Origin: Halobaculum saliterrae
Lineage (GTDB): Archaea > Halobacteriota > Halobacteria > Halobacteriales > Haloferacaceae
Reading direction: 5' to 3'
Assembly: GCF_009831625.1 (NCBI RefSeq)
Contig: NZ_WUUS01000002.1
Location: 186,001 to 250,000 of the forward strand
DNA length: 64,000 nucleotides
In this document: piece after piece, positions 24,713 through 32,704 of the stretch
How positions within the stretch are numbered: position 1 is the first letter of the stretch
How the letters are laid out: the number at the start of each line of letters is the position of its first letter
Program-made: the position numbers and the translations under genes
Notes under the pieces: generated by a model
What the model saw: the letters and a program-made list of their open reading frames with translations, nothing else
Told to the model about the DNA's origin: nothing
Database searches by the model: none

Positions 24713-25549
24713 ATGACCGCCGCGACCCACCCGATCGACAGCTGTACCGTTACTCCTGACTCCGCTCCTCGTGGAGCCCTGCCGCTGGTTGAGCCGCAGG
24801 CAGCACATCAAGCGTTCCTCACAAATAATCCGAACGTCCACTCGGTCGTGCTCAAACTCCCACACGTTGAGCGGCTCGTAAACCAGGGAGAGACTGCTGA
24901 CTCGTACTTCCCAGACTCCATTGCGGTTATCACGACATCAACGTGCCGCGATGAATACTTAAGCGAACTTACAGTACAACGAGAGGCAGCTCTGATCCGG
25001 GCGTTCGATCCCACGGTACACATCCCGTTTGATGTGCCTGTGTATCGCTCTACATCGCGTGTGGAGCGTCGCGAGCGGATCCGCCAGCAACTCAGGGGGA
25101 CTGCCCGCGTGGCAACGGAACTGGCTGACACGGATATCAGCCTCCTCCCATTGATAAAAGGCACCTGCAAGGAGGAGTGGCAAATCTACCATCGCTTCCT
25201 CCAACACAACGACATCCACGTTACCGCCATATACGGTACCCAATACTTCAGCAGCGGCGCGGGGCTGCGGCCTCTCAGGGAGGATATCATGACGATAGTC
25301 TCGATCATGCCGGATCTCGAAGTCATCCTACTCGGGTTGCTGTATCCACCGTACCTCGAGCAGCTTCCTCCACAGGTCATCGCAGCCAGCGGGTTGCATC
25401 AGTGGCGGACCCGCTGCGATCTTCGTGAGGGCTCCATCAAACAGACTCACGAAGAGTATGGCCGACTCAAATCGGAGGTCAACGCCACCCTCGGTGAGAG
25501 TCAGATGCCGCTTTCGACGTGGGTTGAGGATACGGGGGTCACCGCATGA
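24713..25549 (+). CDS. unrecognised protein, first gene of the CBASS-like operon (possibly TIM-barrel/TGT-like)
   Basis: 278 residues. The body alternates hydrophobic strands and amphipathic helices in a way that suggests a TIM-barrel: AVITTSTCRDEYL, PTVHIPFDVPVYRS, ISLLPLIKGTC, VTAIYGTQYFSSGAG, DLEVILLGLLYPPYL, QVIAASGLHQWR. The DVPVY and GTQYFSSG blocks recall tRNA-guanine transglycosylase-like proteins, but the cysteine zinc site of TGT is not seen. Its stop overlaps the CD-NTase start (ATGA), so it belongs to the operon. It is not a standard CBASS gene such as cap2 or cap3. The function is unknown, which makes it the most interesting unknown of the window. Confidence 0.72.
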   Translation: MTAATHPIDSCTVTPDSAPRGALPLVEPQAAHQAFLTNNPNVHSVVLKLPHVERLVNQGETADSYFPDSIAVITTSTCRDEYLSELTVQREAALIRAFDPTVHIPFDVPVYRSTSRVERRERIRQQLRGTARVATELADTDISLLPLIKGTCKEEWQIYHRFLQHNDIHVTAIYGTQYFSSGAGLRPLREDIMTIVSIMPDLEVILLGLLYPPYLEQLPPQVIAASGLHQWRTRCDLREGSIKQTHEEYGRLKSEVNATLGESQMPLSTWVEDTGVTA

Positions 25550-26604
25550 TGGGCGGTGGCTTCTCCACCGGTCACGAGTACCAGACTCGGGGCCGCGGAG
25601 TGTCCGGGCAAGGTTCCGGCGCTGGATCTGGAACGAGGATCGACACGTTCGTCGACGAAGGCGATACTGTCGACGACGCGTACGATGAGTTTGCTGAGGA
25701 CACCACAATCACCGACCGGCAAGGAGAGACAATATCTGCCCGACGGGATGTCATCGTCGCAATCCTTGAGGAGGACCTCTCGATCAAAGAGTCACAACTT
25801 ATCGGCTCGTTCACTCGCGGGACAATGGTGGGGCCGCTGAAGCAGGACTCCGACGCAGATATCATGATCGTGCTCGACGCGGATGAGCATCGACAATGGA
25901 CTACTCAGCGCAACGGTGCCACGAACGCACTGCGGGCTGTCAAACGGCGTATCGAGAACGACCCGCGGTTCGCCGATACTGAGGTGACCATTGACCAGAA
26001 CGTGGTGAAGGTACGCTACCACGACTCGACACTGGAGATCGCCCCAGCGTTTGACTACTCCGAGGTCCCGCACGCAGAGCACCCACGAGATGGGTTCAAC
26101 CTATTCAACGACGCCAGCGATGGCTATGCGATCCCCGATACACACGGGTCCGATTCGTGGATGGGGACGAATCCTCGTGCCTATAAGAACGAATTCGAAG
26201 CGCGTGACCAAGCTCACGATGGTCGTGTCTCTGGCCTCACGCGGATGATGAAAAAGTGGTCCGACAACAATGAGGTCCCCGTTCGGTCGTACCACATGGA
26301 GATCATGGTCCACAACTACTTCGCTGAGAAGGCCCGGACCGGCGAACGCGTCCCCAGCAACTACCATGATCTCGCAATGGACTTCATGCAGTCGCTTCCT
26401 GACCGAGTCCGTTCGACGACACGAGAGCCAATCTACGACGAAGCGGTCGATGGGGGTATGTCACGTGAAGAGCGTGAGGCCGCTGCCCGTAAGGCAGAGT
26501 CTGCAGCAGACACGCTTGACGAGGCTGCGGCGGCGAAAGAACGTGGGGATACTGCAACGGCAAAACAGCGTCTGAAAACTGAGTATGGGGAGGGATTCCA
26601 GTGA
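25546..26604 (+). CDS. CD-NTase (cGAS/DncV-like nucleotidyltransferase) of a CBASS-like system
   Basis: 352 residues. After a Gly-rich start, the catalytic strand-helix shows GSFTRGT (87-93), followed by DSDADIMIV with metal-binding D103 and D105. A third acidic position lies in STLEIAPAF (E164). The C-terminus has the family's closing helix pattern (AAKERGDTATAKQRL, then YGEGFQ). CD-NTases make cyclic di- or tri-nucleotides on phage infection, which switch on an effector that disables the cell. The gene is coupled to the gene before (ATGA) and the one after (GTGA). Confidence 0.9.
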   Translation: MMGGGFSTGHEYQTRGRGVSGQGSGAGSGTRIDTFVDEGDTVDDAYDEFAEDTTITDRQGETISARRDVIVAILEEDLSIKESQLIGSFTRGTMVGPLKQDSDADIMIVLDADEHRQWTTQRNGATNALRAVKRRIENDPRFADTEVTIDQNVVKVRYHDSTLEIAPAFDYSEVPHAEHPRDGFNLFNDASDGYAIPDTHGSDSWMGTNPRAYKNEFEARDQAHDGRVSGLTRMMKKWSDNNEVPVRSYHMEIMVHNYFAEKARTGERVPSNYHDLAMDFMQSLPDRVRSTTREPIYDEAVDGGMSREEREAAARKAESAADTLDEAAAAKERGDTATAKQRLKTEYGEGFQ

Positions 26605-27143
26605 CCGGTGAGATTGAGGGGGACTCTGGACTCACTACAGACCTAGAAGACCGTGTTGTGAACTGTGCGGACAATGTACTGCACACGTATAAGGGCCACT
26701 TCGAGGCCGCCGACACATACAGCGACCGTGGAAGGCAGCTTGATTTCGTCACGACGTTCGGTGCTGCCATCCTTACGGTTGCGCTTATCTGGAACCAGGC
26801 CCCGGTCATCGTTCCGATCGGGATTGCAGTCGTCACTGCCGTTGCATCTGCGTACAAAACGATGACAAATCCAGATCAGACCGCGAGCAAGCACTATCGT
26901 GCAGGTGAGGCGTACTTACGGTTATTAGACGATATCAAGGACTACATCGCGCTTGAATTTAACGCAGATACTGAGTACGAGGAGTTGGAGCGCAGGTATC
27001 GAGAACTTGCTGAGCGGAGGCAGGATTTGAACGAGGACATGCCTCAGCTGAATCGGAAATGGTACGATCGTCTCGACGAGTCAACAATCTACGACGAGAT
27101 TGAGACTACTGAGGAAGCGAAGCGTCGACTCCTCAACCGGTAG
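26601..27143 (+). CDS. SLATT-domain membrane effector of the CBASS-like operon
   Basis: 180 residues starting at a GTG that overlaps the CD-NTase stop (GTGA). An N-terminal helix (VLHTYKGHFEAADTYSDRGR) is followed by two transmembrane helices, about residues 47-63 and 67-84 (FVTTFGAAILTVALIW and VIVPIGIAVVTAVASAY), and a long charged C-terminal coiled region. This is the SLATT layout, a family predicted to open membrane pores in response to nucleotide signals. With the CD-NTase next door, membrane disruption on infection is the natural inference. Confidence 0.85.
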   Translation: MTGEIEGDSGLTTDLEDRVVNCADNVLHTYKGHFEAADTYSDRGRQLDFVTTFGAAILTVALIWNQAPVIVPIGIAVVTAVASAYKTMTNPDQTASKHYRAGEAYLRLLDDIKDYIALEFNADTEYEELERRYRELAERRQDLNEDMPQLNRKWYDRLDESTIYDEIETTEEAKRRLLNR

Positions 27144-27173
27144 TCTCGCTAATTAAGCCACAGTAGGTGGGTT

Positions 27174-27299
27174 GGCTCTGTTGAAATCCTTCGGAATTGA
27201 CATAGCGGAGAGCCGCTCTTCGCGCTGGTTTTTCGTCGATCCGGGTAGAAACTAGTATCACAGCAAATCGCAAGATATGGAGATGGTTTCAGCAGAGCC
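27174..27299. mobile_element. 126-bp MITE-like element with inverted ends
   Basis: The left end GGCTCTGTTGAAATCCTT (27174-27191) and right end, read inward, GGCTCTGCTGAAACCATC (27299-27282) form terminal inverted repeats. The inside has no coding capacity. No clear target-site duplication is visible, so the insertion is old or ended abnormally. The ends resemble those of haloarchaeal insertion sequences, but no transposase is in this window. It lies between the CBASS-like operon and the RHH gene. Confidence 0.6.
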
Positions 27300-27302
27300 T
27301 GA

Positions 27303-28304
27303 CTACTCTACTTCTCGTCTGTAGGAGGCGTTACCGACGATTTGACGAACCGATGGCGAGAGAACTGCTTCAGTTCTGGAAGGGAGTGAAGAACGCCTTC
27401 CAGTAGAGGACCGTCCACTTCGGTATTTCAGTACGACAGTGCCGTGCTGAATCAATTTCTCAAGGTCTGTTTCCTCTATCTCTTCCCCCACCTGTTTTCT
27501 GAACAGGTTGTTGTCTCCTCGGGTCACGTCCGAAATCCTATTGAGGTAGGGGTCTTCCTCGCAGTAGTCTTCTACTCGATTCATTACTCCTCTCTCCATC
27601 TTTTCAAGGCCGTCAGATAGGGCCTCTACGAGGTATCCGGGAACTTTCACGTACCAATACGAATAGGCTCTAGAGTTGTAGTGGTCGCGGAGTCCACCGA
27701 CGGCTACGAGTTGTTCTTTAGCATCCTCAATATCCTCATCGGTGAAGCCGTGGTAGTCCAGCGTGTTCGACATACCCCGGGTTTGGATGCTGTATGCACT
27801 CTGACGGGAGTAGTCCTCCTCATACGTGCGCGCCAACTGTAGTACAGTCCAGTAGGCCCATCGCACCGGTGCTTCCGAATCAACGGCCTCACGAACCTGC
27901 TTTACAGCATGGTCATAGAACTCGTCATAGAACCCGCGAGTTTCGAGTATTTCCTCTACTTCGTCCTCTGTTGGACGGGGCAGATTCTCCCACCCATCTC
28001 GAATCTCCTTTGCCGCTAGTCGAGCCTCTTGAATGTCAACATCCGTACCGGAGAACCTTGCTTCGATGTTTTCCACATACCGGCGGTTTTGATTGAGTCG
28101 GTTGAGTTGTTCGAGACTGTATGCTCCAACAACGCCGTATTCGTCGATGACTTGATGACAGAACTCCTCTACCTCGGTCATCGCATCATGCTTGTAGTTG
28201 CGGACTTCACGCTCGATGAAGTCCCGGATCCTATCCGCCATGTCTGGAACCTCACGCATCTCCTCGCGCAGATCGTCATCGAGCCGGAGTGAGTAGTTTG
28301 CCAT
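27303..28304 (-). CDS. ribbon-helix-helix-like protein with long C-terminal region
   Basis: 333 residues from the ATG at 28304. The start MANYSLRLDDDLREEMREVP is a ribbon-helix-helix pattern, strand then helix. The rest is long, acidic and helical, with aromatic-rich repeats (RWAYWTVLQLARTYEEDYSR, YSYWYVKVPGYLVEAL). The C-terminal 40 residues become Ser/Arg-rich after KYRSGRSS, perhaps from a frameshift near the MITE. A 21-bp palindrome overlaps its start region, typical of autorepression by an RHH dimer. A plasmid regulator is likely; the role of the long tail is unknown. Confidence 0.7.
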   Translation of the reverse strand: MANYSLRLDDDLREEMREVPDMADRIRDFIEREVRNYKHDAMTEVEEFCHQVIDEYGVVGAYSLEQLNRLNQNRRYVENIEARFSGTDVDIQEARLAAKEIRDGWENLPRPTEDEVEEILETRGFYDEFYDHAVKQVREAVDSEAPVRWAYWTVLQLARTYEEDYSRQSAYSIQTRGMSNTLDYHGFTDEDIEDAKEQLVAVGGLRDHYNSRAYSYWYVKVPGYLVEALSDGLEKMERGVMNRVEDYCEEDPYLNRISDVTRGDNNLFRKQVGEEIEETDLEKLIQHGTVVLKYRSGRSSTGRRSSLPSRTEAVLSPSVRQIVGNASYRREVE

Positions 28305-28309
28305 ATTGC

Positions 28310-28330
28310 TACTACTGTACTACAGTAGTA
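28310..28330. promoter_or_regulatory. 21-bp perfect palindrome, operator of the RHH-like gene
   Basis: TACTACTGTA (28310-28319), a central C and TACAGTAGTA (28321-28330) form a perfect palindrome, with a further half-site-like ACTGTACT at 28333-28340. A leftward TATA-like TTTTAATTA lies at about 28340-28348. The palindrome therefore covers the expected transcription start, six bases before the ATG. It is a strong candidate for autorepression. Confidence 0.7.
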
Positions 28331-28478
28331 CGACTGTACTAATTAAAACTATTGCCGGTCAGAGACACTGTCAGGTTTAGCCAGGTCGGAGTTTGAGAAT
28401 CTGAGAATTGTAGTTCTTTATTTGTAATCGGTCACCGACTTGCGTCCTGCATCTCACACGCTGTATTTGTCCATTACT

Positions 28479-28496
28479 GAAGATTTCAACAGAGTC
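28479..28496 (-). repeat. isolated terminal-repeat remnant
   Basis: Read leftward it is GACTCTGTTGAAATCTTC, matching the left end of the MITE at 27174 at 15 of 18 positions, in opposite orientation. The two could bound a larger 1.3-kb element holding the RHH gene, or this may be the scar of a separate insertion. Confidence 0.45.
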
Positions 28497-28517
28497 GATG
28501 GGTTGGGATTTCGCAAG

Positions 28518-29229
28518 CTACCCAAACTCCCCCAACGACGGCTCCACAACCCCCGACACCGCCCGCTGAATCTGTTCTCGATCCCACCCAAGCGGCGACA
28601 CCACACTCTCGGTAGCCCGAATCGCCTCCCGACGATACCATCCAACATCGTACCGCCCCAATGACTCGTGCCCTAACCGCACCCGCCCCAACCCAGTTGC
28701 ATCATCATCCACCACGAGGTACTCGACGCGCTGGCCGGGCTCGAGCGCACAGTCCTTCCACTTCGCGCGCTTCAACGCCGCCACCGTCACCGTCTCGTAG
28801 CGGTACTGCTCAGCGCGCTTTGACACCCGCTGAGTCACCAGCAACTCCGACGGGTCAACGTCCCCATCCTCTAGCCGCCTGAGCCACCGCCGCAGCTCCC
28901 CGACGACGGCCTCAACGTCGTGGGTCCGGTCCAACGTTCGGATCAACGACGCCTGCAACCGCACAATCCACGCCGGCGTGTCGTCCTGGCGGCACTCGAT
29001 CCCCCGCGTCTTCACCGCCTCACCCACACCCTCGTCCGGATACGACTCCCCACGTCGCCGGCCGAAGTACCGCGTCAGCGCCCCACCATCCCCACCGCGA
29101 CGTGGACAGAAGGCGACCCACTCGAAGGCGCCCTCGTACTCCAACTCGATGCCCACCTCCTAGACAATCGCTTCGAGCGCCTGCCGGTCGGTTGCAACAA
29201 TATCCGGCGCCGGCGTCACCCTGATCGAC
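28518..29229 (-). pseudogene. polB 3'-end remnant, copy 1
   Basis: The translation from 29156 to the stop at 28518 matches the last 210 residues of the intact PolB at 51993-54200, about nine residues in ten by eye (for example GIELEYEGAFEWVAF and VSGVVEPSLGEFG). Similarity continues upstream through a stop codon to about 29229 and then ends. No catalytic motif of the polymerase remains, so this is a fragment. It lies in the same orientation as intact polB, and homology stops at the polB stop codon. Confidence 0.85.
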
Positions 29230-29517
29230 ACGACGGAACTTTGAAACGCGTTCTGCATACGAACTGGCCGAGGAGCACCGCGACCTCTTCGAGCGGATCA
29301 ACTAGTGTGATGACCCGACCATCGCGGTGCTATTCAGCACGGCGCCGCTGCGGAAACTAGACGCACACAACGGGAACGAAGGCCACTACCGATTTGATGA
29401 GATCCACCTCGTACATCGACGCATTCCACGGGGGCACAGATCGATGACGACCCTGTAGAACGAACGTGACAGGCTCGATATCCGTATCAGGGACTCAGCA
29501 GCCAGTGACCAGAGCCG
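29230..29517. other. degenerate stretch, no intact gene
   Basis: Follows the end of polB copy 1. A rightward reading gives YELAEEHRDLFERIN then a stop, and VLFSTAPLRKLDAHNGNEGH then another stop. These look like remnants of coding sequence, but the gene of origin is not recognised. Confidence 0.35.
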
Positions 29518-29733
29518 TCACTCGGATCCTTCGCCGCCATCGGGAACAGCTTGCCCCTCGCTTCCGTCGACATCGTCGACGATGTCCTGAAAGTAGGCAC
29601 GACTGTCGTAGTCACTCGGGTCGCCACCGAGTTCGTCGGCCAGGTACTCACGGATATCCTCCCGCTGCTCACCCATCTTCTCGCGGGCGGCCTCGATCTC
29701 GTCGTCCGTCACCGGCTCCGGATCCCGTACCAT
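29518..29733 (-). CDS. 71-residue acidic hypothetical protein
   Basis: Starts MVRDPEPVTDDEIEAAREKM from an ATG at 29733 preceded by a good ribosome-binding site (GGTAGGAG). It is very acidic with a helix (EQREDIREYLADEL) and a Gly/Asp/Glu-rich end. It resembles many small plasmid-borne haloarchaeal genes. Just upstream, the leftward reading DTTEFVTEPHPAGVALNHAE ends in a stop near 29775 and has no start, so it is probably a remnant. Confidence 0.55.
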   Translation of the reverse strand: MVRDPEPVTDDEIEAAREKMGEQREDIREYLADELGGDPSDYDSRAYFQDIVDDVDGSEGQAVPDGGEGSE

Positions 29734-29855
29734 TTCTCCTACCTCCTAAGATACCGTTCGAGGGTCTGGAATTAGTGGTCTTCGGCGTGGTTGAGCGCGA
29801 CGCCGGCCGGGTGGGGCTCGGTCACGAACTCTGTCGTGTCCTTCTCACCCTCCTA

Positions 29856-29871
29856 GCTCTGTTGAGGTCCT
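29856..29871 (+). repeat. insertion-sequence end-like remnant
   Basis: GCTCTGTTGAGGTCCT resembles the MITE end at 27174 (GCTCTGTTGAAATCCT). The 180 bases behind it hold no convincing gene; a short leftward frame (MLSAREIPESRLVRRSTERL) may be residual. It is best read as a scar of a lost element. Confidence 0.3.
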
Positions 29872-30053
29872 ATGATTCAGATACTATCTGTGGTGAACCA
29901 GCCGCTCAGTGGATCTGCGGACCAAACGTGACTCCGGAATCTCACGAGCAGAAAGCATAGTAGCAGACTCATCAATTGAGTATCGATATGTCCTACACGG
30001 TTGCCCGCCGGTTCGAGGTGTAGACGGGGTTCTTGCCAGCCACGCGTGTGCTG

Positions 30054-31346
30054 TTACTCGCGGCTCCCAATTGCGTAGATTCGCCCATCGGCAACCCCGA
30101 CATAGCACATCCCGTGCGCTAGTGCGACCTCTGTGTCCATCACGTACCCCGCCATTCCGATATCGGGGACGGTGATTTCGATGGTCCATGCCCGGCTGTC
30201 ACTCGTCTCGTAGGCAACGACGGAATCACTCCGTGGGACGACCACACCACCGTCGCCGGCAGCAGGCGGTTGGTCGTCTCCGGTTTCGTCTGATTGCCAC
30301 CGAATGGATCCATCAGCGATGTCGATCGCGACGAGGCCACCGTGATGGGTAGTCACGTACGCCGTCTCGCCTGTGACTGCTGGTGACGGAATCGCGTTCC
30401 CGTAGTCGTCGTCGACGACGGTTGTCCGCCACAGCACGGTTCCATCTGCGGTATCGGCGGCAACGAGTTCCTCGGCGATGCCCGGGACGTACAGGCGGCC
30501 GTCGGCGACCGTCGGGGTGCCCTGAATATCCGGACAACACTCGTCTGGGGTGGCGATCTGGTTGCTCCACCGTCGATCCCCAGTCGTCGCATCGAGTGCG
30601 GCAATGCGCCCATCGGTTAATCCGACGTAGACCCCCTCGCTGTCGGCGCAGGGTGCTGTGTAGCACTCCCCCTCAATGGCTGTCCGCCACTGTTGGGTAC
30701 CATCCAGCGTGTAGGCGTACACTGCGTTATCCTCATCTCGTGTCGCCAAGTAGCACGTGCCGTCCACAACTGCTGGCGAGCCAGTTACATCCGGAATCGT
30801 CTCCGTCCAGTGGGTCGATCCGTCGATACGAGCGAGTGCCGTCAGCACCGCCTGCTCGTAGTCGGGCCCTCGTGTGACAACCAATAGCGTCTCGTTGACG
30901 AGCGCAAGGCCCGCGACACGGCCTGTTCCGAGTTCCACGTCGAGTTGCTGCTCGCCGGATTCGGCGCCGAACCCTGCAAGGTAGGCTTCCGAGTGCTCGG
31001 CATCATCTGGCGATTCGACATAGGCGATGTAGACCCGGTTCGGACCGGCGATCGGCGCCGTTGCGCTATGGGGGTCAGTCCCCGGACGGCGAAGCCAGGC
31101 GACATCGACGTCGCCGTGGGGGACTGTGGAGGTTGCGTTTCCAGTTCGGCCACCATCGTGACCGTCCTGCAGCCAGCGGCCAGCGGTGCTGTAACTCGCA
31201 GTGTATGCGTCGTTCGTGAACGGTTTCGGAACCGACTCGCCACCAGAGCGACCGGGAAGGTTCGGTGCGGTACAGCCGGCAAGTGACAGAACACCTCCGC
31301 CGGCCGCCGTCTGTTGGAGGAGCTGTCGACGCGTCAGCGGGACCAT
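30054..31346 (-). CDS. PQQ-type beta-propeller lipoprotein (Tat-exported)
   Basis: 430 residues from the ATG at 31346. The start MVPLTRRQLLQQTAAGGGVL shows twin arginines (6-7), followed by the lipobox SLAGC (C25), so it is exported by Tat and anchored outside as a lipoprotein. The body repeats blades of the PQQ/YncE kind: AVVDGTCYLATRDEDNAVYA, VYVGLTDGRIAALDATTGD, LYVPGIAEELVAADTADGTV. Such eight-bladed propellers usually act as scaffolds or PQQ-less sensors in the envelope. It stands alone, with no dehydrogenase partner nearby, so the substrate is unknown. Confidence 0.88.
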   Translation of the reverse strand: MVPLTRRQLLQQTAAGGGVLSLAGCTAPNLPGRSGGESVPKPFTNDAYTASYSTAGRWLQDGHDGGRTGNATSTVPHGDVDVAWLRRPGTDPHSATAPIAGPNRVYIAYVESPDDAEHSEAYLAGFGAESGEQQLDVELGTGRVAGLALVNETLLVVTRGPDYEQAVLTALARIDGSTHWTETIPDVTGSPAVVDGTCYLATRDEDNAVYAYTLDGTQQWRTAIEGECYTAPCADSEGVYVGLTDGRIAALDATTGDRRWSNQIATPDECCPDIQGTPTVADGRLYVPGIAEELVAADTADGTVLWRTTVVDDDYGNAIPSPAVTGETAYVTTHHGGLVAIDIADGSIRWQSDETGDDQPPAAGDGGVVVPRSDSVVAYETSDSRAWTIEITVPDIGMAGYVMDTEVALAHGMCYVGVADGRIYAIGSRE

Positions 31347-31456
31347 ACCCCCTGTGGCTAGCGCTGTGGTAAACCCCTTCTGGAGGGACAAACAGCTGGT
31401 AGCGCCAATTCGGACCCCCTCAAAAGCCCCCCGGCGCTCGACGACCGCGACTCGCA

Positions 31457-31696
31457 AAAACGCTTAGCGGAAAGGTCGTTTCGGTCGATGAACAGGCATT
31501 CGAGAACGCGGGCGGTCAGGTGGTCGATGGAGATGGCTTCCCGGTCGTTGACGAGACGCCGGCGTTCGTGGCGACCATCAACCTCTGGCTGACACGAATT
31601 GACGGCACAGTCCAGCTGCCAACAGAGCACGACACAGTTGATCATGAGTCTTACGAACCGAATGATTATGACGACGACCCCCATAGTGAGGCGTAA
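31457..31696 (+). pseudogene. 5'-truncated coding fragment
   Basis: A rightward frame is open from 31403 to the TAA at 31694-31696 but has no plausible start codon at its beginning. It reads GKVVSVDEQAFENAGGQVVD, then FPVVDETPAFVATINLWLTR, with an acidic end. Composition is clearly haloarchaeal coding. It leads directly into the microprotein gene at 31699 with a two-base gap, so the two may once have formed an operon whose front was lost. Confidence 0.45.
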
Positions 31697-31698
31697 GA

Positions 31699-31836
31699 AT
31701 GGCCGCTGAAAGTGAGCAGCCCGTGACTCCCGACAAGATGTCCGCCGAGGAGGCACGGCAATACCTCATGCGGTTCCTTGGCCACCAGGACCTCGACGAG
31801 CATGAGGAAATCTACGACGAACTCGCCACCGAATAA
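31699..31836 (+). CDS. 45-residue microprotein, homologous to the one at 11264
   Basis: Reads MAAESEQPVTPDKMSAEEAR, then a block QYLMRFLGHQDLDEHEEIYD, ending ELATE. The part from MSAEEAR onward matches the 32-residue gene at 11264-11362 at most positions. A second start (MSAEEAR) would give exactly the same length as that copy. It is acidic and helical and has no known domain. Recurrence in two unrelated contexts supports a real function or a very small mobile unit. Confidence 0.6.
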   Translation: MAAESEQPVTPDKMSAEEARQYLMRFLGHQDLDEHEEIYDELATE

Positions 31837-32191
31837 GACGGAAGAAGGCAGTCTCTCGGCGTCCACTCGTTCTTCGATACTACTGTTTGGTCCCTCCCAG
31901 GATCTATCTCAACAAAAACATCTCAGAGTTCAGTGGGTACAGCGCCCGGAGGTCCATGTACAAATCCGCGAGAGGCTTCGGGTCTTGACTTCGAGGCGGT
32001 TTACAGGCCAGTCGCGAGGAAGGGCGATGGCTGACCCATTCCGTAGCCGCGGCGGTGGCGAACGCCTCAACGGCGACTGTTCGGGCACAGCAAGATACGT
32101 TGGAGGAACAGGTAGACTGATCGAAGCACAAGATGAAGTATGAATAATTTCTCAAGAAAACTATTTGACTCCTCCATGCGTTAACTCCCCT
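31837..32191. other. gene-free gap
   Basis: 355 bases with no convincing frame. The right end has a TATA-like AACTATTTGAC (about 32158-32168), some 25-30 bases before the ATG at 32192, implying a leaderless transcript for the TumA-like gene. Nothing else was seen. Confidence 0.45.
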
Positions 32192-32704
32192 ATGACCGAG
32201 ACGTGGGATGACGTCAACGAGCAGGTCAAATCTGACTGGAAATCAGAGACCACGCCGTTCGAGCGGGTCTACGAAATCGTCGAACAGACCCACGACGGGC
32301 AGTCGGCCGCCGAGATCGCCGATCGCGCACTCGTGAGCGAGCCAACCGCACGTCGACACTGCAAGACGCTCGTGAACACGGGCTTCGCCGAGACGGAACC
32401 AGACGGCCAAACAACGCTGTACAAGCGCAACAGCGACCGGATCTTGATGTCTCGGATCCGTGAGCTGCGCGAGGAAGTCGATCGGTCGGAGCTACTCGAC
32501 AGTATCCAAGACATGAAAGCCGAGATCCGGCGCTACGAGGACCGCTATGACGTGGTGTCGCCGGAGGGACTCGCCCAGCAGCTCGACGCCGACGAGACGG
32601 ACGGCTGGGACGACCTCACCGCCTGGCGCACGACGCGGCAAAATCTTGCCGTCGCGCAAGCCGCACTCGCCTACGACGAGGCCAGCCACCAGCTCGCCGT
32701 ATGA
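32192..32704 (+). CDS. winged-helix regulator, TumA-like antitoxin candidate
   Basis: 170 residues from the ATG at 32192. The domain FERVYEIVEQTHDGQSAAEI to ALVSEPTARRHCKTLVNTGF is a winged helix with a clear recognition helix. The wing is ETEPDGQTTLYKRN. A coiled helix region (SRIRELREEVDRSEL) follows for dimerisation. The last half is helical and acidic. It is coupled by ATGA to the next gene. The pair looks like the widespread haloarchaeal HTH plus DUF6516 (TumE) unit, where the HTH member would neutralise and repress. Confidence 0.75.
   Translation: MTETWDDVNEQVKSDWKSETTPFERVYEIVEQTHDGQSAAEIADRALVSEPTARRHCKTLVNTGFAETEPDGQTTLYKRNSDRILMSRIRELREEVDRSELLDSIQDMKAEIRRYEDRYDVVSPEGLAQQLDADETDGWDDLTAWRTTRQNLAVAQAALAYDEASHQLAV

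Noticed and set aside
24545-24865. 106-residue leftward frame before the CBASS-like operon
   Set aside because: It overlaps the start of the 278-residue gene, has Arg/Cys/Ser-rich composition, and no promoter was seen.
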